Below the pieces are notes generated by a model. That model ran no database searches. It was not told the origin of the DNA and saw only the letters and a program-made list of their open reading frames with translations. A program made the translations under genes and the position numbers. A DNA stretch of 64,000 nucleotides from Actinomadura cremea (lineage in GTDB: Bacteria > Actinomycetota > Actinomycetes > Streptosporangiales > Streptosporangiaceae): positions 62,001-126,000 of the forward strand of contig NZ_BMRF01000008.1 of assembly GCF_014648495.1 (NCBI RefSeq). The letters run 5' to 3'. Positions 41,977 through 50,420 of this stretch are shown piece after piece. How positions within the stretch are numbered: the stretch's first letter is position 1; each line of letters opens with the position of its first letter.

Positions 41977-42891
41977 ATGCGCTCGTTCGTAGTGCTCGCA
42001 CTGGTGGGCCTCGGCGCCCAGCTGGTGGACGGGAGCCTGGGGATGGCCTACGGGGTGACGTCGACGACGCTCCTCCTGGCGGCGGGGACGAGTCCGGCGG
42101 CCGCCTCGGCCACCGTGCACCTGTCGGAGATCGGCACGACGCTGGCGTCCGGCGCGGCGCACTGGCGGTTCGGCAACGTCGACTGGAAGGTCGTCTTCAA
42201 GGTCGGCATCCCCGGTGCCGCCGGGGCGTTCGCCGGTGCCACGTTCCTGTCCCGGCTGTCGACCGAGGCCGCCGCGCCGGTCATGTCGCTGATCCTGCTC
42301 GCGCTCGGCGCCTACGTGCTCGTCCGGTTCACCCGGCGCGGACCGTCCACCGCGAACCTGGGCAAGCCGCTGCGCCGCCGCTTCCTCGCCCCGCTGGGCG
42401 TGGTGGCCGGCTTCGTGGACGCCTCGGGCGGCGGCGGCTGGGGACCGGTCGGGACGCCCGCGCTGCTGGCGTCCGGGCGGATGGAGCCCCGCAAGGTGAT
42501 CGGCACCATCGACACCAGCGAGTTCCTCGTCGCGGTCGCGGCGAGCCTCGGCTTCCTGACCGGGCTCGGCACCGCCGGGGTCAACGCCTCCTGGGCGGCC
42601 GCGCTGCTGCTCGGCGGCCTGGTCGCCGCGCCGATCGCGGCGTGGCTGGTGCGGCACCTGCCGCCCGCCGTCCTCGGCGCGGCGGTCGGCGGCCTCATCA
42701 TCGTGACGAACGCCCGGACGCTGCTGCGCAGCGACTGGATCGACGCGAGCGATCCCGTCCGGTACAGCGTCTACGCGGTCCTGTACGCGATCTGGGCGGC
42801 GGCGCTCGGGTACTCGATCAGGCGGTACCGGGACGAGCGCCGCGCCGGGAAGGAGGTCGAGGACGCGGCGGTGCCGGAGGCGTCCGCCTGA
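41977..42891 (+). CDS. TauE/SafE family sulfite/organosulfonate exporter-like protein
   Basis: A 304-residue polytopic membrane protein of the TauE/SafE (DUF81) family with two related halves. GAQLVDGSLGMAYGVTSTTL and the later VVAGFVDASGGGGWGPVGTP are the conserved repeats, and about eight membrane helices are visible. Members export sulfite, sulfoacetate or related C2/S compounds, although this family is also seen in sulfur assimilation loci as a possible importer. No sulfur genes are adjacent. ATG 41977 is preferred, with GGGAAGG upstream; a GTG 6 bp earlier is possible. Confidence 0.9.
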   Translation: MRSFVVLALVGLGAQLVDGSLGMAYGVTSTTLLLAAGTSPAAASATVHLSEIGTTLASGAAHWRFGNVDWKVVFKVGIPGAAGAFAGATFLSRLSTEAAAPVMSLILLALGAYVLVRFTRRGPSTANLGKPLRRRFLAPLGVVAGFVDASGGGGWGPVGTPALLASGRMEPRKVIGTIDTSEFLVAVAASLGFLTGLGTAGVNASWAAALLLGGLVAAPIAAWLVRHLPPAVLGAAVGGLIIVTNARTLLRSDWIDASDPVRYSVYAVLYAIWAAALGYSIRRYRDERRAGKEVEDAAVPEASA

Positions 42892-42918
42892 CCGGGCCGC
42901 TCAGGCGGCTCGGCGGCT

Positions 42919-42937
42919 CGGGCGGCCGGGCCGCCCG
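42919..42937. terminator. GC hairpin between convergent TauE and WhiB genes
   Basis: CGGGCGGCC-G-GGCCGCCCG is a perfect 19-bp palindrome. An 18-bp direct repeat (CCGGGCCGCTCAGGCGGC at 42892-42909 and 42942-42959) flanks it, the second copy covering the whiB stop codon. Confidence 0.55.
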
Positions 42938-42950
42938 CGGGCCGGGCCGC

Positions 42951-43280
42951 TCAGGCGGCGTCGGCGTGCTCGGAGATCGAGGCGTCGCCGCGGACGACGA
43001 TGACCGGGAGCGGGCGGCGGGCGGGGGCCTCGGCGGTGCGGCGCAGGCGGCGGCGCTCCTCCGGGGTCGTGCCGCCCCAGACGCCGTCGGGCTCGCCGAC
43101 GCGCAGCGCCCAGGTCAGGCAGTCGACCTGCACCGGGCAGTTGCCGCAGATCGCCTTGGCGGCCAGCTCCTGCTCCCGCAGGATCTCCGCGGAGTACCCG
43201 ATCGGGAAGAACAGGTCGGGGTCCGCGCCGCGGCAGATCGCGTGGTCGGTCCAGTGTTCCTCGTTGTCGTTGTTGTGCAT
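42951..43280 (-). CDS. WhiB family iron-sulfur transcription factor
   Basis: A 109-residue WhiB-like protein. The four [4Fe-4S]-binding cysteines are Cys16, Cys45, Cys48 and Cys54 (AICRGADPDLFF and AICGNCPVQVDCL), followed by the GVWGG turn (66-70) and the basic ERRRLRR stretch for DNA contact. A C-terminal extension of about 30 residues (RRPLPVIVVRGDASISEHAD) is not shared with WhiB1/WblE, so the subgroup is unclear. ATG 43280 follows GGGAGAAG. It is divergent from a GNAT gene, with two copies of a palindromic box in the gap. Confidence 0.95.
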   Translation of the reverse strand: MHNNDNEEHWTDHAICRGADPDLFFPIGYSAEILREQELAAKAICGNCPVQVDCLTWALRVGEPDGVWGGTTPEERRRLRRTAEAPARRPLPVIVVRGDASISEHADAA

Positions 43281-43350
43281 GGCTTCTCCCTGCGGCGGTC
43301 GCGGCATGCCGCCGGCTTCGCGGGTCGAGGTACGGTGTCGTCCACCTAAC

Positions 43351-43377
43351 GTAGTACTACAACCCGTAGTACTACAA
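43351..43377. promoter_or_regulatory. Tandem palindromic boxes GTAGTACTACAA
   Basis: Two identical 12-bp boxes at 43351-43362 and 43366-43377, 15 bp apart, each holding the perfect palindrome GTAGTACTAC. They lie 71 bp upstream of whiB and 48 bp upstream of the GNAT gene in an otherwise AT-richer gap. Confidence 0.65.
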
Positions 43378-43411
43378 GTCGTTGTGAGAACACTGCAAAA
43401 TAGCGGTCGGA

Positions 43412-43417
43412 TAGCCT
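43412..43417 (+). promoter_or_regulatory. Candidate -10 element for a leaderless GNAT transcript
   Basis: TAGCCT ends 7 bp before GTG 43425, the distance expected between a -10 box and a transcription start. There is no ribosome binding site before that GTG, so the message is probably leaderless. Confidence 0.45.
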
Positions 43418-43424
43418 GGTCGGT

Positions 43425-43895
43425 GTGCAGCGTGATCAAGAAGTGACCTTCCGCGAGGCGACGGCGGCCGACCTGCCGCAGATCGTCCGGCTTCTGGCCG
43501 ACGATCCCCTCGGATCGACCCGTGAAACGCCGGGCGACCGAGTCCCGGAGGGCTACTTCACCGCGTTCGCCGCGATCGAGAAGGACCCGAACAACGCGGT
43601 CATCGTCGCCGAGGTCGGCGGGGAGATCGCCGGCACGCTCCAGCTCACCTACATCCCCGGCCTCACCTACGGCGGGGGCGAGCGCGCGCAGATCGAGGGC
43701 GTCCGCGTCGTGTCCGAGCAGCGCGGCCGGGGCGTCGGCCAGGCCCTCATCGGCTGGGCGATCGACGAGGCCCGCGCCCGGGGCTGCCGGCTGGTGCAGC
43801 TCACCACCGACCGGCAGCGCCCCGACGCCATCCGCTTCTACCAGAAGATGGGCTTCCGCCCGTCCCACATGGGCATGAAGTACCACCTCTCCTGA
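43425..43895 (+). CDS. GNAT family N-acetyltransferase
   Basis: A 156-residue acetyl-CoA-dependent acetyltransferase. TFREATAADLPQIVRLLADD is the N-terminal strand-helix, EGVRVVSEQRGRGVGQALIG holds the Q/RxxGxG/A pyrophosphate-binding motif A, and AIRFYQKMGFRPSHMGMKY is the C-terminal motif B. The substrate is unknown. GTG 43425 is chosen; another GTG at 43423 is out of frame. The stop codon abuts the convergent oxidoreductase stop with no bases between them. Confidence 0.92.
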   Translation: MQRDQEVTFREATAADLPQIVRLLADDPLGSTRETPGDRVPEGYFTAFAAIEKDPNNAVIVAEVGGEIAGTLQLTYIPGLTYGGGERAQIEGVRVVSEQRGRGVGQALIGWAIDEARARGCRLVQLTTDRQRPDAIRFYQKMGFRPSHMGMKYHLS

Positions 43896-44822
43896 TCAGG
43901 GGAGGAGCGCGACCTTCCCCACGATCCGCCGGTTCAGCAGGTCGTCCAGCACCTTCGGCGCCGCGGACAGCGGCTCGGTCCCCGCCTCGGCGGGCGCCAG
44001 CGCGCCCGACGCGACCATCGCCAGCAGCTCGTCCAGCAGCGCCCGCTGCTCCAGCGGGTGCGTCATCGACCAGGCGCCCCAGTCGACCCCGACGACCGTG
44101 CGGTTGCGCAGCAGCACCTGGTTGAGCGGCAGCGACGGGATGTCCCCCGACGCGAAGCCGATCACCACGTGCCGCCCGCCCTCCCGGAGGGAGCGCAGCG
44201 CCGGATCGGCCGACGCGCCGCCTACCGGGTCGTACACGACGTCGACGCCGCCCTCCGACCAGCCCCGGGCGCCGGTCTTGACGTCGGCGAGGTCGATCGC
44301 GGCCTCCGCGCCCGCCTTGACGGCGGCGTCCCGCTTCGGACCGGACGACGCCGCGGCCAGTACCCGCGCCCCGAGCGCCGTCGCGACCCGCACCGCCGCG
44401 AGCCCCGTCCCGCCCCCGGCGCCCAGCACCAGCACCGTCTCGCCCGCCCGCAGGCCCGCCCGGTCGCGCAGCCCGAACAGGGCCGTGCAGTGGCTCTGGG
44501 TGAACGTCGCCGCCGCGGCGGCCCCGAGCGCGTCCGGGACCGGCACCGCCGCCGCCTCGGGCACGACGACGTGCGACGCGAACCCGCCGAGCCCGCACAT
44601 CGCCAGCACCCGCCGCCCGGACGGCAGCGTCCCCGCGACCTCGCTGCCGGGGACGAACGGCAACTCGGGCTTGATCTGGTACCGGCCCTGGACGAACAGC
44701 GCGTCCACGTAGTTGACGCCCGCCGCCTCCACAGTGATCAGCACCTGGCCGTCTCCGGGCTCGGGGGCCGGCGTTTCCCTGAGGGCGAGCGAACCGAGTT
44801 CCTCGCAGACCATCGCACGCAT
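43896..44822 (-). CDS. Quinone oxidoreductase-like MDR family protein
   Basis: A 308-residue NADPH-dependent medium-chain reductase without structural or catalytic zinc. MRAMVCEELGSLALRETPAP and VNYVDALFVQGRYQIKPELP are the GroES-like part; LVLGAGGGTGLAAVRVATAL is the Rossmann nucleotide-binding motif, followed by DVVYDPVGG. Such enzymes reduce quinones or enones. ATG 44820-44822 gives the standard start; the frame stays open far upstream without similarity. It is divergent from the rhomboid gene with 48 bp between start codons. Confidence 0.9.
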   Translation of the reverse strand: MRAMVCEELGSLALRETPAPEPGDGQVLITVEAAGVNYVDALFVQGRYQIKPELPFVPGSEVAGTLPSGRRVLAMCGLGGFASHVVVPEAAAVPVPDALGAAAAATFTQSHCTALFGLRDRAGLRAGETVLVLGAGGGTGLAAVRVATALGARVLAAASSGPKRDAAVKAGAEAAIDLADVKTGARGWSEGGVDVVYDPVGGASADPALRSLREGGRHVVIGFASGDIPSLPLNQVLLRNRTVVGVDWGAWSMTHPLEQRALLDELLAMVASGALAPAEAGTEPLSAAPKVLDDLLNRRIVGKVALLP

Positions 44823-44870
44823 CCGATCAGCATGCCGCAACCAACTCGCGCGCATGTACGTTGGTCTGGT

Positions 44871-45488
44871 ATGAGCTACTCCCCCGAGCGGCAACGTTCC
44901 ACCGGCCTCGCGAAGCATGGGGCGCGCGCGCTGGGGTCGGCCGTCCTCGTCCTGTCCGTCACCGCGGTGATGTGGGTGCTGGAAACGGTCGACTACGTGG
45001 CGAACGGGTGGTTCGACCGGTTCGGGATCGACCCCTGGAACGTCAACGACCTTCCGGACATCTTCACCGCCCCGTTCATGCACGCCGGGTTCGGGCACCT
45101 GATCGCGAACACGGTGCCGTTCCTGATCCTCGGGTTCATCGCCGCCACCCGGGGGATCGCGAAGTTCCTCGTCGCGAGCCTCATCGTGATCGTCGTCGGC
45201 GGGCTCGGCGTGTGGTTCACCAGCTCGGCCAACACCCTCGGTTCCAGCATCCTGATCTTCGGGTTCTTCGGGTACCTGCTCGGCCGCGGCGTGTTCGAGC
45301 GCCGCATGGTGGACGTCGCGATCGCCGTCGGGGTCGTCGCCGTCTACGGGACGATGCTGCTCGGCGTCCTCCCGAGCGACCCCGCCATCTCGTGGCAGGG
45401 CCACCTGTTCGGGCTGATCGGCGGCGTGCTCGGCGCGTGGGCGCTGCGCCGCCGTCCGGAGAAGCCCGCTACCGCCGACCTGCCGTGA
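44871..45488 (+). CDS. Rhomboid family intramembrane serine protease
   Basis: A 205-residue membrane protease with six membrane helices. FTAPFMHAGFGHLIANTVPF gives the HxxxN motif of helix 2, NTLGSSILIFGFFGYLLGRG carries the nucleophilic serine (GSS instead of the common GxSG) and SWQGHLFGLIGGVLG the catalytic histidine. The dyad is therefore present. Substrates are usually single-pass membrane proteins, unknown here. A start at ATG 44871 gives the normal cytosolic N-terminus. Confidence 0.9.
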   Translation: MSYSPERQRSTGLAKHGARALGSAVLVLSVTAVMWVLETVDYVANGWFDRFGIDPWNVNDLPDIFTAPFMHAGFGHLIANTVPFLILGFIAATRGIAKFLVASLIVIVVGGLGVWFTSSANTLGSSILIFGFFGYLLGRGVFERRMVDVAIAVGVVAVYGTMLLGVLPSDPAISWQGHLFGLIGGVLGAWALRRRPEKPATADLP

Positions 45489-45594
45489 CCTCCGCCGCGC
45501 CGGGCCCGCCGGTAGACGAGCCGCCGCAGCAGCGCCTCCGCGGGCCCCCGGCCCCCTGGCGGCGGTCTGCGGCAGCACCGTCCTGGTCTGCGCC

Positions 45595-46392
45595 GTGGGG
45601 GGAGCCCTGCGCGCGGTGGAGTCGGAGGCCTGGCGCCGCCGCCTGGCCTACGACGAACTCGCCGCCGCCCACGCGCGCATGTCCGAACTCGCCCGGGACA
45701 ACGCGGGGCTCCAGGACGAACTGCTGGAACGCGCCAGGGAGTCGGGCGTCCTGACGGAACGCACCCGCATGGCGCGGGAACTGCACGACACCCTGGCCCA
45801 GGGACTCGCCGGGATCCTCACCCACCTGGAGGCCGCGGACGCGCACGTCCCGCCGGAGCACCCGGCGCGCGGCCATGTCGACGTCGCGCGGCGCACCGCC
45901 CGGGAGAACCTGGCCGAGGCACGCCGGTGGATGCTGGCCCTGCGGCCCGCACCGCTCGACGGCGGGACGCTGGCGGAGACGCTCGCGGCCGTGGTCGAGC
46001 GCTGGCGGACCGACAACGGCGCCCGCGCCACCGTGACCGCCACCGGGTCGCCCGTCCGGCTGCGCCCGGACGCCGAGGAGACGATCCTGCGCGCGACGCA
46101 GGAGGCGCTGGCGAACGTGGCGCGGCACGCGCGGGCCCGGCAGGTCCGCGTCACGCTGTCGTTCATGGACGACGTGGTCGCGCTCGACGTGCTCGACGAC
46201 GGTGTCGGCTTCGATCCGGACGCGCCGCCCGGGGCGTCCGAGCACGGGGGGTTCGGCCTGTCGGCGATGCGGCACCGCGTCACCCGCGTCGCCGGGACGC
46301 TGACCGTCGAGTCGGCGCCCGGACGCGGGACGGCGCTGAGCGTGACCGTCCCGGCGCTGCGCCCCGGAGCGGACGAGGGGGGACGACGGTGA
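45595..46392 (+). CDS. NarL-type sensor histidine kinase, apparently N-terminally truncated
   Basis: A 265-residue HisKA_3 histidine kinase: coiled coil (residues 10-50), ERTRMARELHDTLAQGLAGI with the phospho-histidine, and HATPase with ALANVARHARARQVRVT, DDGVGFDP and GGFGLSAMRHR. Relatives normally carry an N-terminal membrane region of four to six helices. Here the first start is GTG 45595, and in-frame DNA upstream codes LAAVCGSTVLVCAVGGALRA, the look of a last membrane helix, without a usable start codon. So the sensor part seems deleted, or the gene starts at an unusual codon. It overlaps the response regulator gene (GTGA). Confidence 0.8.
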   Translation: MGGALRAVESEAWRRRLAYDELAAAHARMSELARDNAGLQDELLERARESGVLTERTRMARELHDTLAQGLAGILTHLEAADAHVPPEHPARGHVDVARRTARENLAEARRWMLALRPAPLDGGTLAETLAAVVERWRTDNGARATVTATGSPVRLRPDAEETILRATQEALANVARHARARQVRVTLSFMDDVVALDVLDDGVGFDPDAPPGASEHGGFGLSAMRHRVTRVAGTLTVESAPGRGTALSVTVPALRPGADEGGRR

Positions 46393-47066
46393 GCGAGGGG
46401 ACCGCGGGCGGCGGGCCGGAGACCGTCCGGGTGGTCGTCGTCGACGACCACCCGGTGGTCCGCGCCGGGCTGCTCGCCATGCTCGGCGAGCAGCCGGACA
46501 TCGAGGTCGTGGGGGAGGCCGCCGACGGCGCGGAGGCCCTCGCCGTCGTCGGGCGGGCGCGTCCCGACGTCGTGCTGAGCGACCTGCGGATGCCGGGACT
46601 GGACGGCGTCGCCCTGATCGAGCGGCTCGCCGAGACGGCGCCGTGGGCGCGGGTGCTGGTGCTCACCACCTACGACGGCGCCGCCGACGTCGTCCCGGCG
46701 ATCAACGCGGGAGCGGTCGGCTACCTGCTGAAGGACTCGCCGCGCGAGGAGCTGTTCCGGGGGCTGCGGGCCGCCGCGCACGGGCGGAGCGTGCTGGCCC
46801 CGACGGCGGCGGCCCGGCTCATCGACCGCGTCCGCGAGCCCGCCCGGCCGCCCGCGGGGACGCTGAGCGAGCGCGAGACCGAGGTGCTGGCCCTGGTCGC
46901 CGGGGGCGCGAGCAACCGCGAGGCCGCCGCCGCGCTGTTCCTCAGCGAGGCCACCGTGAAGACCCACCTCGTGCGGATCTTCGCCAAGCTCGGCGTGTCC
47001 GACCGGACGGCCGCCGTGGTCGTGGCCGGGGAACGGGGGCTGCTGCCGGGCCGCGGCGGGCCGTGA
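46389..47066 (+). CDS. NarL/LuxR family response regulator
   Basis: A 225-residue two-domain regulator: receiver (about residues 13-130; VVVVDDHPVVRAGLLAMLGE, DVVLSDLRMPGLDG, LTTYD, YLLKDS) and LuxR helix-turn-helix (about 155-220; LSERETEVLALVAGGASNRE, FLSEATVKTHLVRIFAKLGV). The phospho-acceptor aspartate, threonine and lysine are all in place. The GTG start overlaps the histidine kinase stop, so the two form a translationally coupled pair. Targets are unknown. Confidence 0.93.
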   Translation: MSEGTAGGGPETVRVVVVDDHPVVRAGLLAMLGEQPDIEVVGEAADGAEALAVVGRARPDVVLSDLRMPGLDGVALIERLAETAPWARVLVLTTYDGAADVVPAINAGAVGYLLKDSPREELFRGLRAAAHGRSVLAPTAAARLIDRVREPARPPAGTLSERETEVLALVAGGASNREAAAALFLSEATVKTHLVRIFAKLGVSDRTAAVVVAGERGLLPGRGGP

Positions 47067-47096
47067 CCGCGGCGGGCCGTGACCGCGCCGCGGCGG

Positions 47097-47843
47097 CTAC
47101 CGCGGGCGGACCGTGACCTCGGAGACCACCGCGTCCCGGGGCGTCTCGAGGGCCGCGACGAGGACGCGCGCGACGGTCGCCGGGCTGGCGAAGTCGTCCG
47201 GATCGTAGGGGCGGCCCTCCTGCCCGCGCACCCGCTGCTGCATGCCCGTCGCCGTCCGGCCGGGGTACAGCGTGGTGACGCGCAGGGCCGACTCCTCCGC
47301 GCGCAGCGAGTCGGCCAGCGCGCGCATCCCGTACTTGCTCGCCGCGTACGCCGCCCAGTTCGGGTTCGCGCGCAGCCCGGCGGTGGAGTTGACGAACACG
47401 ACGTGCCCCTGCGCGGCGCGCAGCGCGGGCAGCAGGAGGCGGGTCAGCTCGGCGGCCGACACCAGGTTCGTCGACAGGTGCTCCTGCCAGGTGTCGACGT
47501 CGAGGTCGGCGACCGGGCCGAGGCGCACGGTCCCGGCCGCGTGGATCAGGCCGTCCAGCCGTCCGGGGACGTGCGCGGGGGCGAGGGACGCCTCCAGCCT
47601 GCGGGGCTCGGCGAGGTCGAGCGCGACCGTGGTGATCGACGCGCCGGGGCTCTGCGCGGTCATCTCCTGCGGCGAGAAGATCTGGGTGTTGGCGTGGGCA
47701 CCGGTCCGCAGCGCCGTGGTCAGGGTGTCGAGGCGGTCGGTGGAGCGTCCGGTGAGGATCAGGTCGTGCCCGCGGCCCCGGAGCAGTTCCGCGACCGCCG
47801 TGCCGATCCCGCCGGTCGCCCCCGTGATCAGATACGTGCCCAT
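47097..47843 (-). CDS. Short-chain dehydrogenase/reductase
   Basis: A 248-residue SDR. TYLITGATGGIGTAVAELLR has the TGxxxGIG nucleotide-binding motif, IHAAGTVRLG the NAG-like strand, VVFVNSTAGL the catalytic serine and WAAYAASKYGMRAL the YxxxK pair. One insertion of about 20 residues (RTGAHANTQIFSPQEMTAQS) after the second helix is unusual for the family. The substrate is unknown. It follows the beta-helix membrane protein gene on the same strand after 89 bp that contain short GGGCGTGGGCC repeats. Confidence 0.9.
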   Translation of the reverse strand: MGTYLITGATGGIGTAVAELLRGRGHDLILTGRSTDRLDTLTTALRTGAHANTQIFSPQEMTAQSPGASITTVALDLAEPRRLEASLAPAHVPGRLDGLIHAAGTVRLGPVADLDVDTWQEHLSTNLVSAAELTRLLLPALRAAQGHVVFVNSTAGLRANPNWAAYAASKYGMRALADSLRAEESALRVTTLYPGRTATGMQQRVRGQEGRPYDPDDFASPATVARVLVAALETPRDAVVSEVTVRPR

Positions 47844-47932
47844 GGCTCCCCATTGTGCCGGGTGAGCACGGTGGGTGAGCCCGAGCGCGCGGGCGTGGGC
47901 CCTGGGCGTGGGCCCGAGCGCGACCGCGCGGG

Positions 47933-49399
47933 TCAGTTCGGCCGCAGCACCCGGGTGACGCCCGCGATCAGCGCGGTGGCCAGCACCCAGCCGGTCGCGA
48001 CGAGCAGGTAGGCGACCCACCGCGACCAGCCGACCGCGTCGTAGGCGAGCTGCTGCCCGAACGTGTCGAGGGGGATGAGGAGGTCGAGGGAGTAGACGAG
48101 CGCGTGGAAGTCGGGCAGCTCGTCCGGCGGCCGGATGGCGTGGGGCTTCTCGGCGGAGAACACGGTGGTGCCCACGGCGAGGAGGAACGCGAACCACGCG
48201 AAGGCGAGCCACGGGCGGAACCCGTAGCCGACCGTCCAGTCCAGGAGGTGGTTCCAGGCCCGACCGACGAAGTGCAGCTTGCGGCGGCGCGCGCGCAGCT
48301 TGGCGAGCTGCACCTTGCGGGCGAGGTCGTCGGAGCCGGCGCCGTGGTACCAGGCGGCGAGCTGCTCGTACGGCTGGAGGTGGAACTGCGGGTCGCGGGA
48401 GACCCATTCGAGCCGGTCCTTGAGGCCGCCGCCGCGGAGCGTGTCGTAGACCAGGCCGTTCAGGCTCAGCTCGTCCGGCCAGGCCGGCGGAAGGTCGTAG
48501 AGCACGCCGACGCGGGAGTAGGAGAGGTTGACCTTGCCCTTGATCTTCTCCGCGGGCAGCAGCAGCAGCTCGTCGGCGTACATGTGGGACGCGTGCAGCG
48601 CCATCCGCTCCGGGTCGCCGGAGTCCAGGACCCCCTTCGAGAACGACAGGATCCCGTTGAAGCGGGCGCTGCGCAGCCGGACCGTCCCGTTCGCGCGGAA
48701 GCCGGCGCTGAACTCGGCGGTGTCCTCGACCACCATGTTCTGCGCGTCCAGCGCGAGCCGCCCCGGATTCGACAGGACGGTCCGCTCCATGAACAGCCCG
48801 CCGTTCATCCGGGCCCCGACGAACCGGACGCCGCCGGTGATCTCCGCGTCCCGGATGAACGTGCCGACGTCCACGACGAGCCCGCCGCTGAACAGCGCCC
48901 ACTTCTCCGGGTCGTCCGTGGTGATGCGCGTCCCGTTCATCCGGAACCCGCCGGACAGCTGGGCGCGCGGCAGCCGCACCTGCCCCTCGATCGTCGAACC
49001 GGACAGGCTGAGGTAGCCGTCCGCGCGCAGCCCGCCGCCGTCGAAGCCGGGCATCCGGCAGTCGGCGAACCGCAGCTGGCGGGTCTCGGCGTTGGAGAGG
49101 TCGGGCTCCTCCACCAGCCTGCACCGCTCGAGGCGCAGCTCGTGCTCGACGGTGCCGCCGGACACGTCGATCTGCCCGATGATGTAGGCGCCGCGCAGCT
49201 TCACGGCCGCGACCGAGCCGGGCCGGGTCTCGCAGGCGCCGAGCATCAGCCGGGTGAGGACGTGCGCGCGGACGGTCCGGTCGGGCAGCGGGCCCTCGGG
49301 CAGGTCGTCGCCGAGGACGACCATCGTGCCGGTGGGGAAGGCGGCCCACAGGCGCTCTTCTGCGTGGGACAGGCCGGGGGGCGGGGTCACATGAACCAT
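47933..49399 (-). CDS. Beta-helix membrane protein of unknown function
   Basis: A 488-residue protein. Residues about 60-330 form a long run of short repeats with regular hydrophobic spacing (LRGAYIIGQIDVSGGTV, LRADGYLSLSGSTIEGQVRL, RMNGTRITTDD, FRANGTVRLRSARFNGIL) that fit a beta-helix or bactofilin-like stack. A helical, basic linker follows, then two membrane helices near the C-terminus (about 405-425 and 460-482). Some databases call relatives membrane-associated oxidoreductases, but I see no nucleotide or metal site. It may be a cytoplasmic scaffold anchored to the membrane. ATG 49399 has no clear ribosome binding site. Confidence 0.75.
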   Translation of the reverse strand: MVHVTPPPGLSHAEERLWAAFPTGTMVVLGDDLPEGPLPDRTVRAHVLTRLMLGACETRPGSVAAVKLRGAYIIGQIDVSGGTVEHELRLERCRLVEEPDLSNAETRQLRFADCRMPGFDGGGLRADGYLSLSGSTIEGQVRLPRAQLSGGFRMNGTRITTDDPEKWALFSGGLVVDVGTFIRDAEITGGVRFVGARMNGGLFMERTVLSNPGRLALDAQNMVVEDTAEFSAGFRANGTVRLRSARFNGILSFSKGVLDSGDPERMALHASHMYADELLLLPAEKIKGKVNLSYSRVGVLYDLPPAWPDELSLNGLVYDTLRGGGLKDRLEWVSRDPQFHLQPYEQLAAWYHGAGSDDLARKVQLAKLRARRRKLHFVGRAWNHLLDWTVGYGFRPWLAFAWFAFLLAVGTTVFSAEKPHAIRPPDELPDFHALVYSLDLLIPLDTFGQQLAYDAVGWSRWVAYLLVATGWVLATALIAGVTRVLRPN

Positions 49400-49409
49400 T
49401 TCTACGCGC

Positions 49410-49445
49410 CGTTCCCCTCCCCGATCAAGATCGGGGAGGGGAACG
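49410..49445. terminator. 17-bp near-perfect palindrome/hairpin after spo0M
   Basis: A perfect 17-bp inverted repeat with a 2-nt centre (effective loop 4 nt), 26 bp past the spo0M stop and 10 bp before the start of the beta-helix membrane gene. It is a likely terminator for spo0M; it could also be a protein-binding site. Confidence 0.7.
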
Positions 49446-49471
49446 CGGCACGGGGTCGGGGGCGCGTGCTC

Positions 49472-50257
49472 CTAGAAGAAGCCCTTGCGGCGGCCGGCGT
49501 CCTGCAGGAAGCCGTTGAGCTGGCCCTCCCAGTCGGTGTTGCCGACGCTCGCGTAGTCCACCCGGAAGCGGCTGAACGAGTCGTGGCCCTCGGTGAACAC
49601 GCCGCCGCGCTTGTCGAGCTCCAGGACGACGTCCATGGAGTCGGGGTACGCGACGAACGTCACCTCGAGCTGCTTGATGCCGCTCGCGTACTGCGGCGGC
49701 GGGGTGAACTCGATCTCCTGGTAGAACGGCAGCTTCTGGCTGACGCCGTAGATGCGGCCCTTCTCGCAGTCGGCGTTGCGGAACCGGAAGCCGAGGTTGC
49801 CGAAGGCCTCCAGGATGCGCTCCTGCGCGGGCAGCGGCTGCACGACGATCGGGTCGAGGTCGCCCGGGTCGACCGCGCCCGCGACCTCGAGCTCGGTGGC
49901 GAGGCCGACGGTGGTGCCGAGCAGGGGGCGCCCGTACATGTGCGTGAGGGGGGCCTCCCACGGGATGGCGAACTCGAACGGGATGTTGTGCCGCGAGCCG
50001 TCGTCCAGCTCGAACCCCCCGGCGAGGGACACCTTCGCGTACTCGAGGTTGGCGACGTGCTCGGAATCGCCCGACTCGACCTCGACCCGGCTCCGCAGCG
50101 CCAGGTTCAGCGACTTGATGTTGGAGTCGTGCTGGCCTCCGATCAGCGTGACCTCGCCGCGGACGACGCCGCCCGGCTGAGTGTTCGGGTTCTGCAGGGT
50201 CGTCTCGATCTGCGGGCCGCCGATGCCCATCGCCTGGCGGAGCTTCTTGAAGACCAA
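49472..50257 (-). CDS. Spo0M (SpoOM) family sporulation-control protein
   Basis: A 261-residue protein with an arrestin-like beta-sandwich: VFKKLRQAMGIGGPQIETTL and GGVVRGEVTLIGGQHDSNIK open it, and the C-terminal half contains YQEIEFTPPPQYASGIKQLE and VVLELDKRGGVFTEG, as in Spo0M. In Bacillus, Spo0M affects sporulation and cell-division protein placement; actinomycete copies are uncharacterised. TTG 50255-50257 is chosen because GGAGGAAG is well placed and no ATG or GTG gives a family-like N-terminus. It is followed by a strong hairpin. Confidence 0.9.
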   Translation of the reverse strand: MVFKKLRQAMGIGGPQIETTLQNPNTQPGGVVRGEVTLIGGQHDSNIKSLNLALRSRVEVESGDSEHVANLEYAKVSLAGGFELDDGSRHNIPFEFAIPWEAPLTHMYGRPLLGTTVGLATELEVAGAVDPGDLDPIVVQPLPAQERILEAFGNLGFRFRNADCEKGRIYGVSQKLPFYQEIEFTPPPQYASGIKQLEVTFVAYPDSMDVVLELDKRGGVFTEGHDSFSRFRVDYASVGNTDWEGQLNGFLQDAGRRKGFF

Positions 50258-50420
50258 GGTTCTTCCTCCCGTGGTGGTGCCGAACGCCCCCTGGCGCTCT
50301 CGACACATAGACGCACATGTCGGGGTTCGCGTTCCAGCCTGGCAGCCGGATCGACGGCAGGAGAAGGCGCGCGACCGAAAAGGCATGCGTCCGGGAGGCG
50401 CGCGTCCCGGCCGCCCGCGC

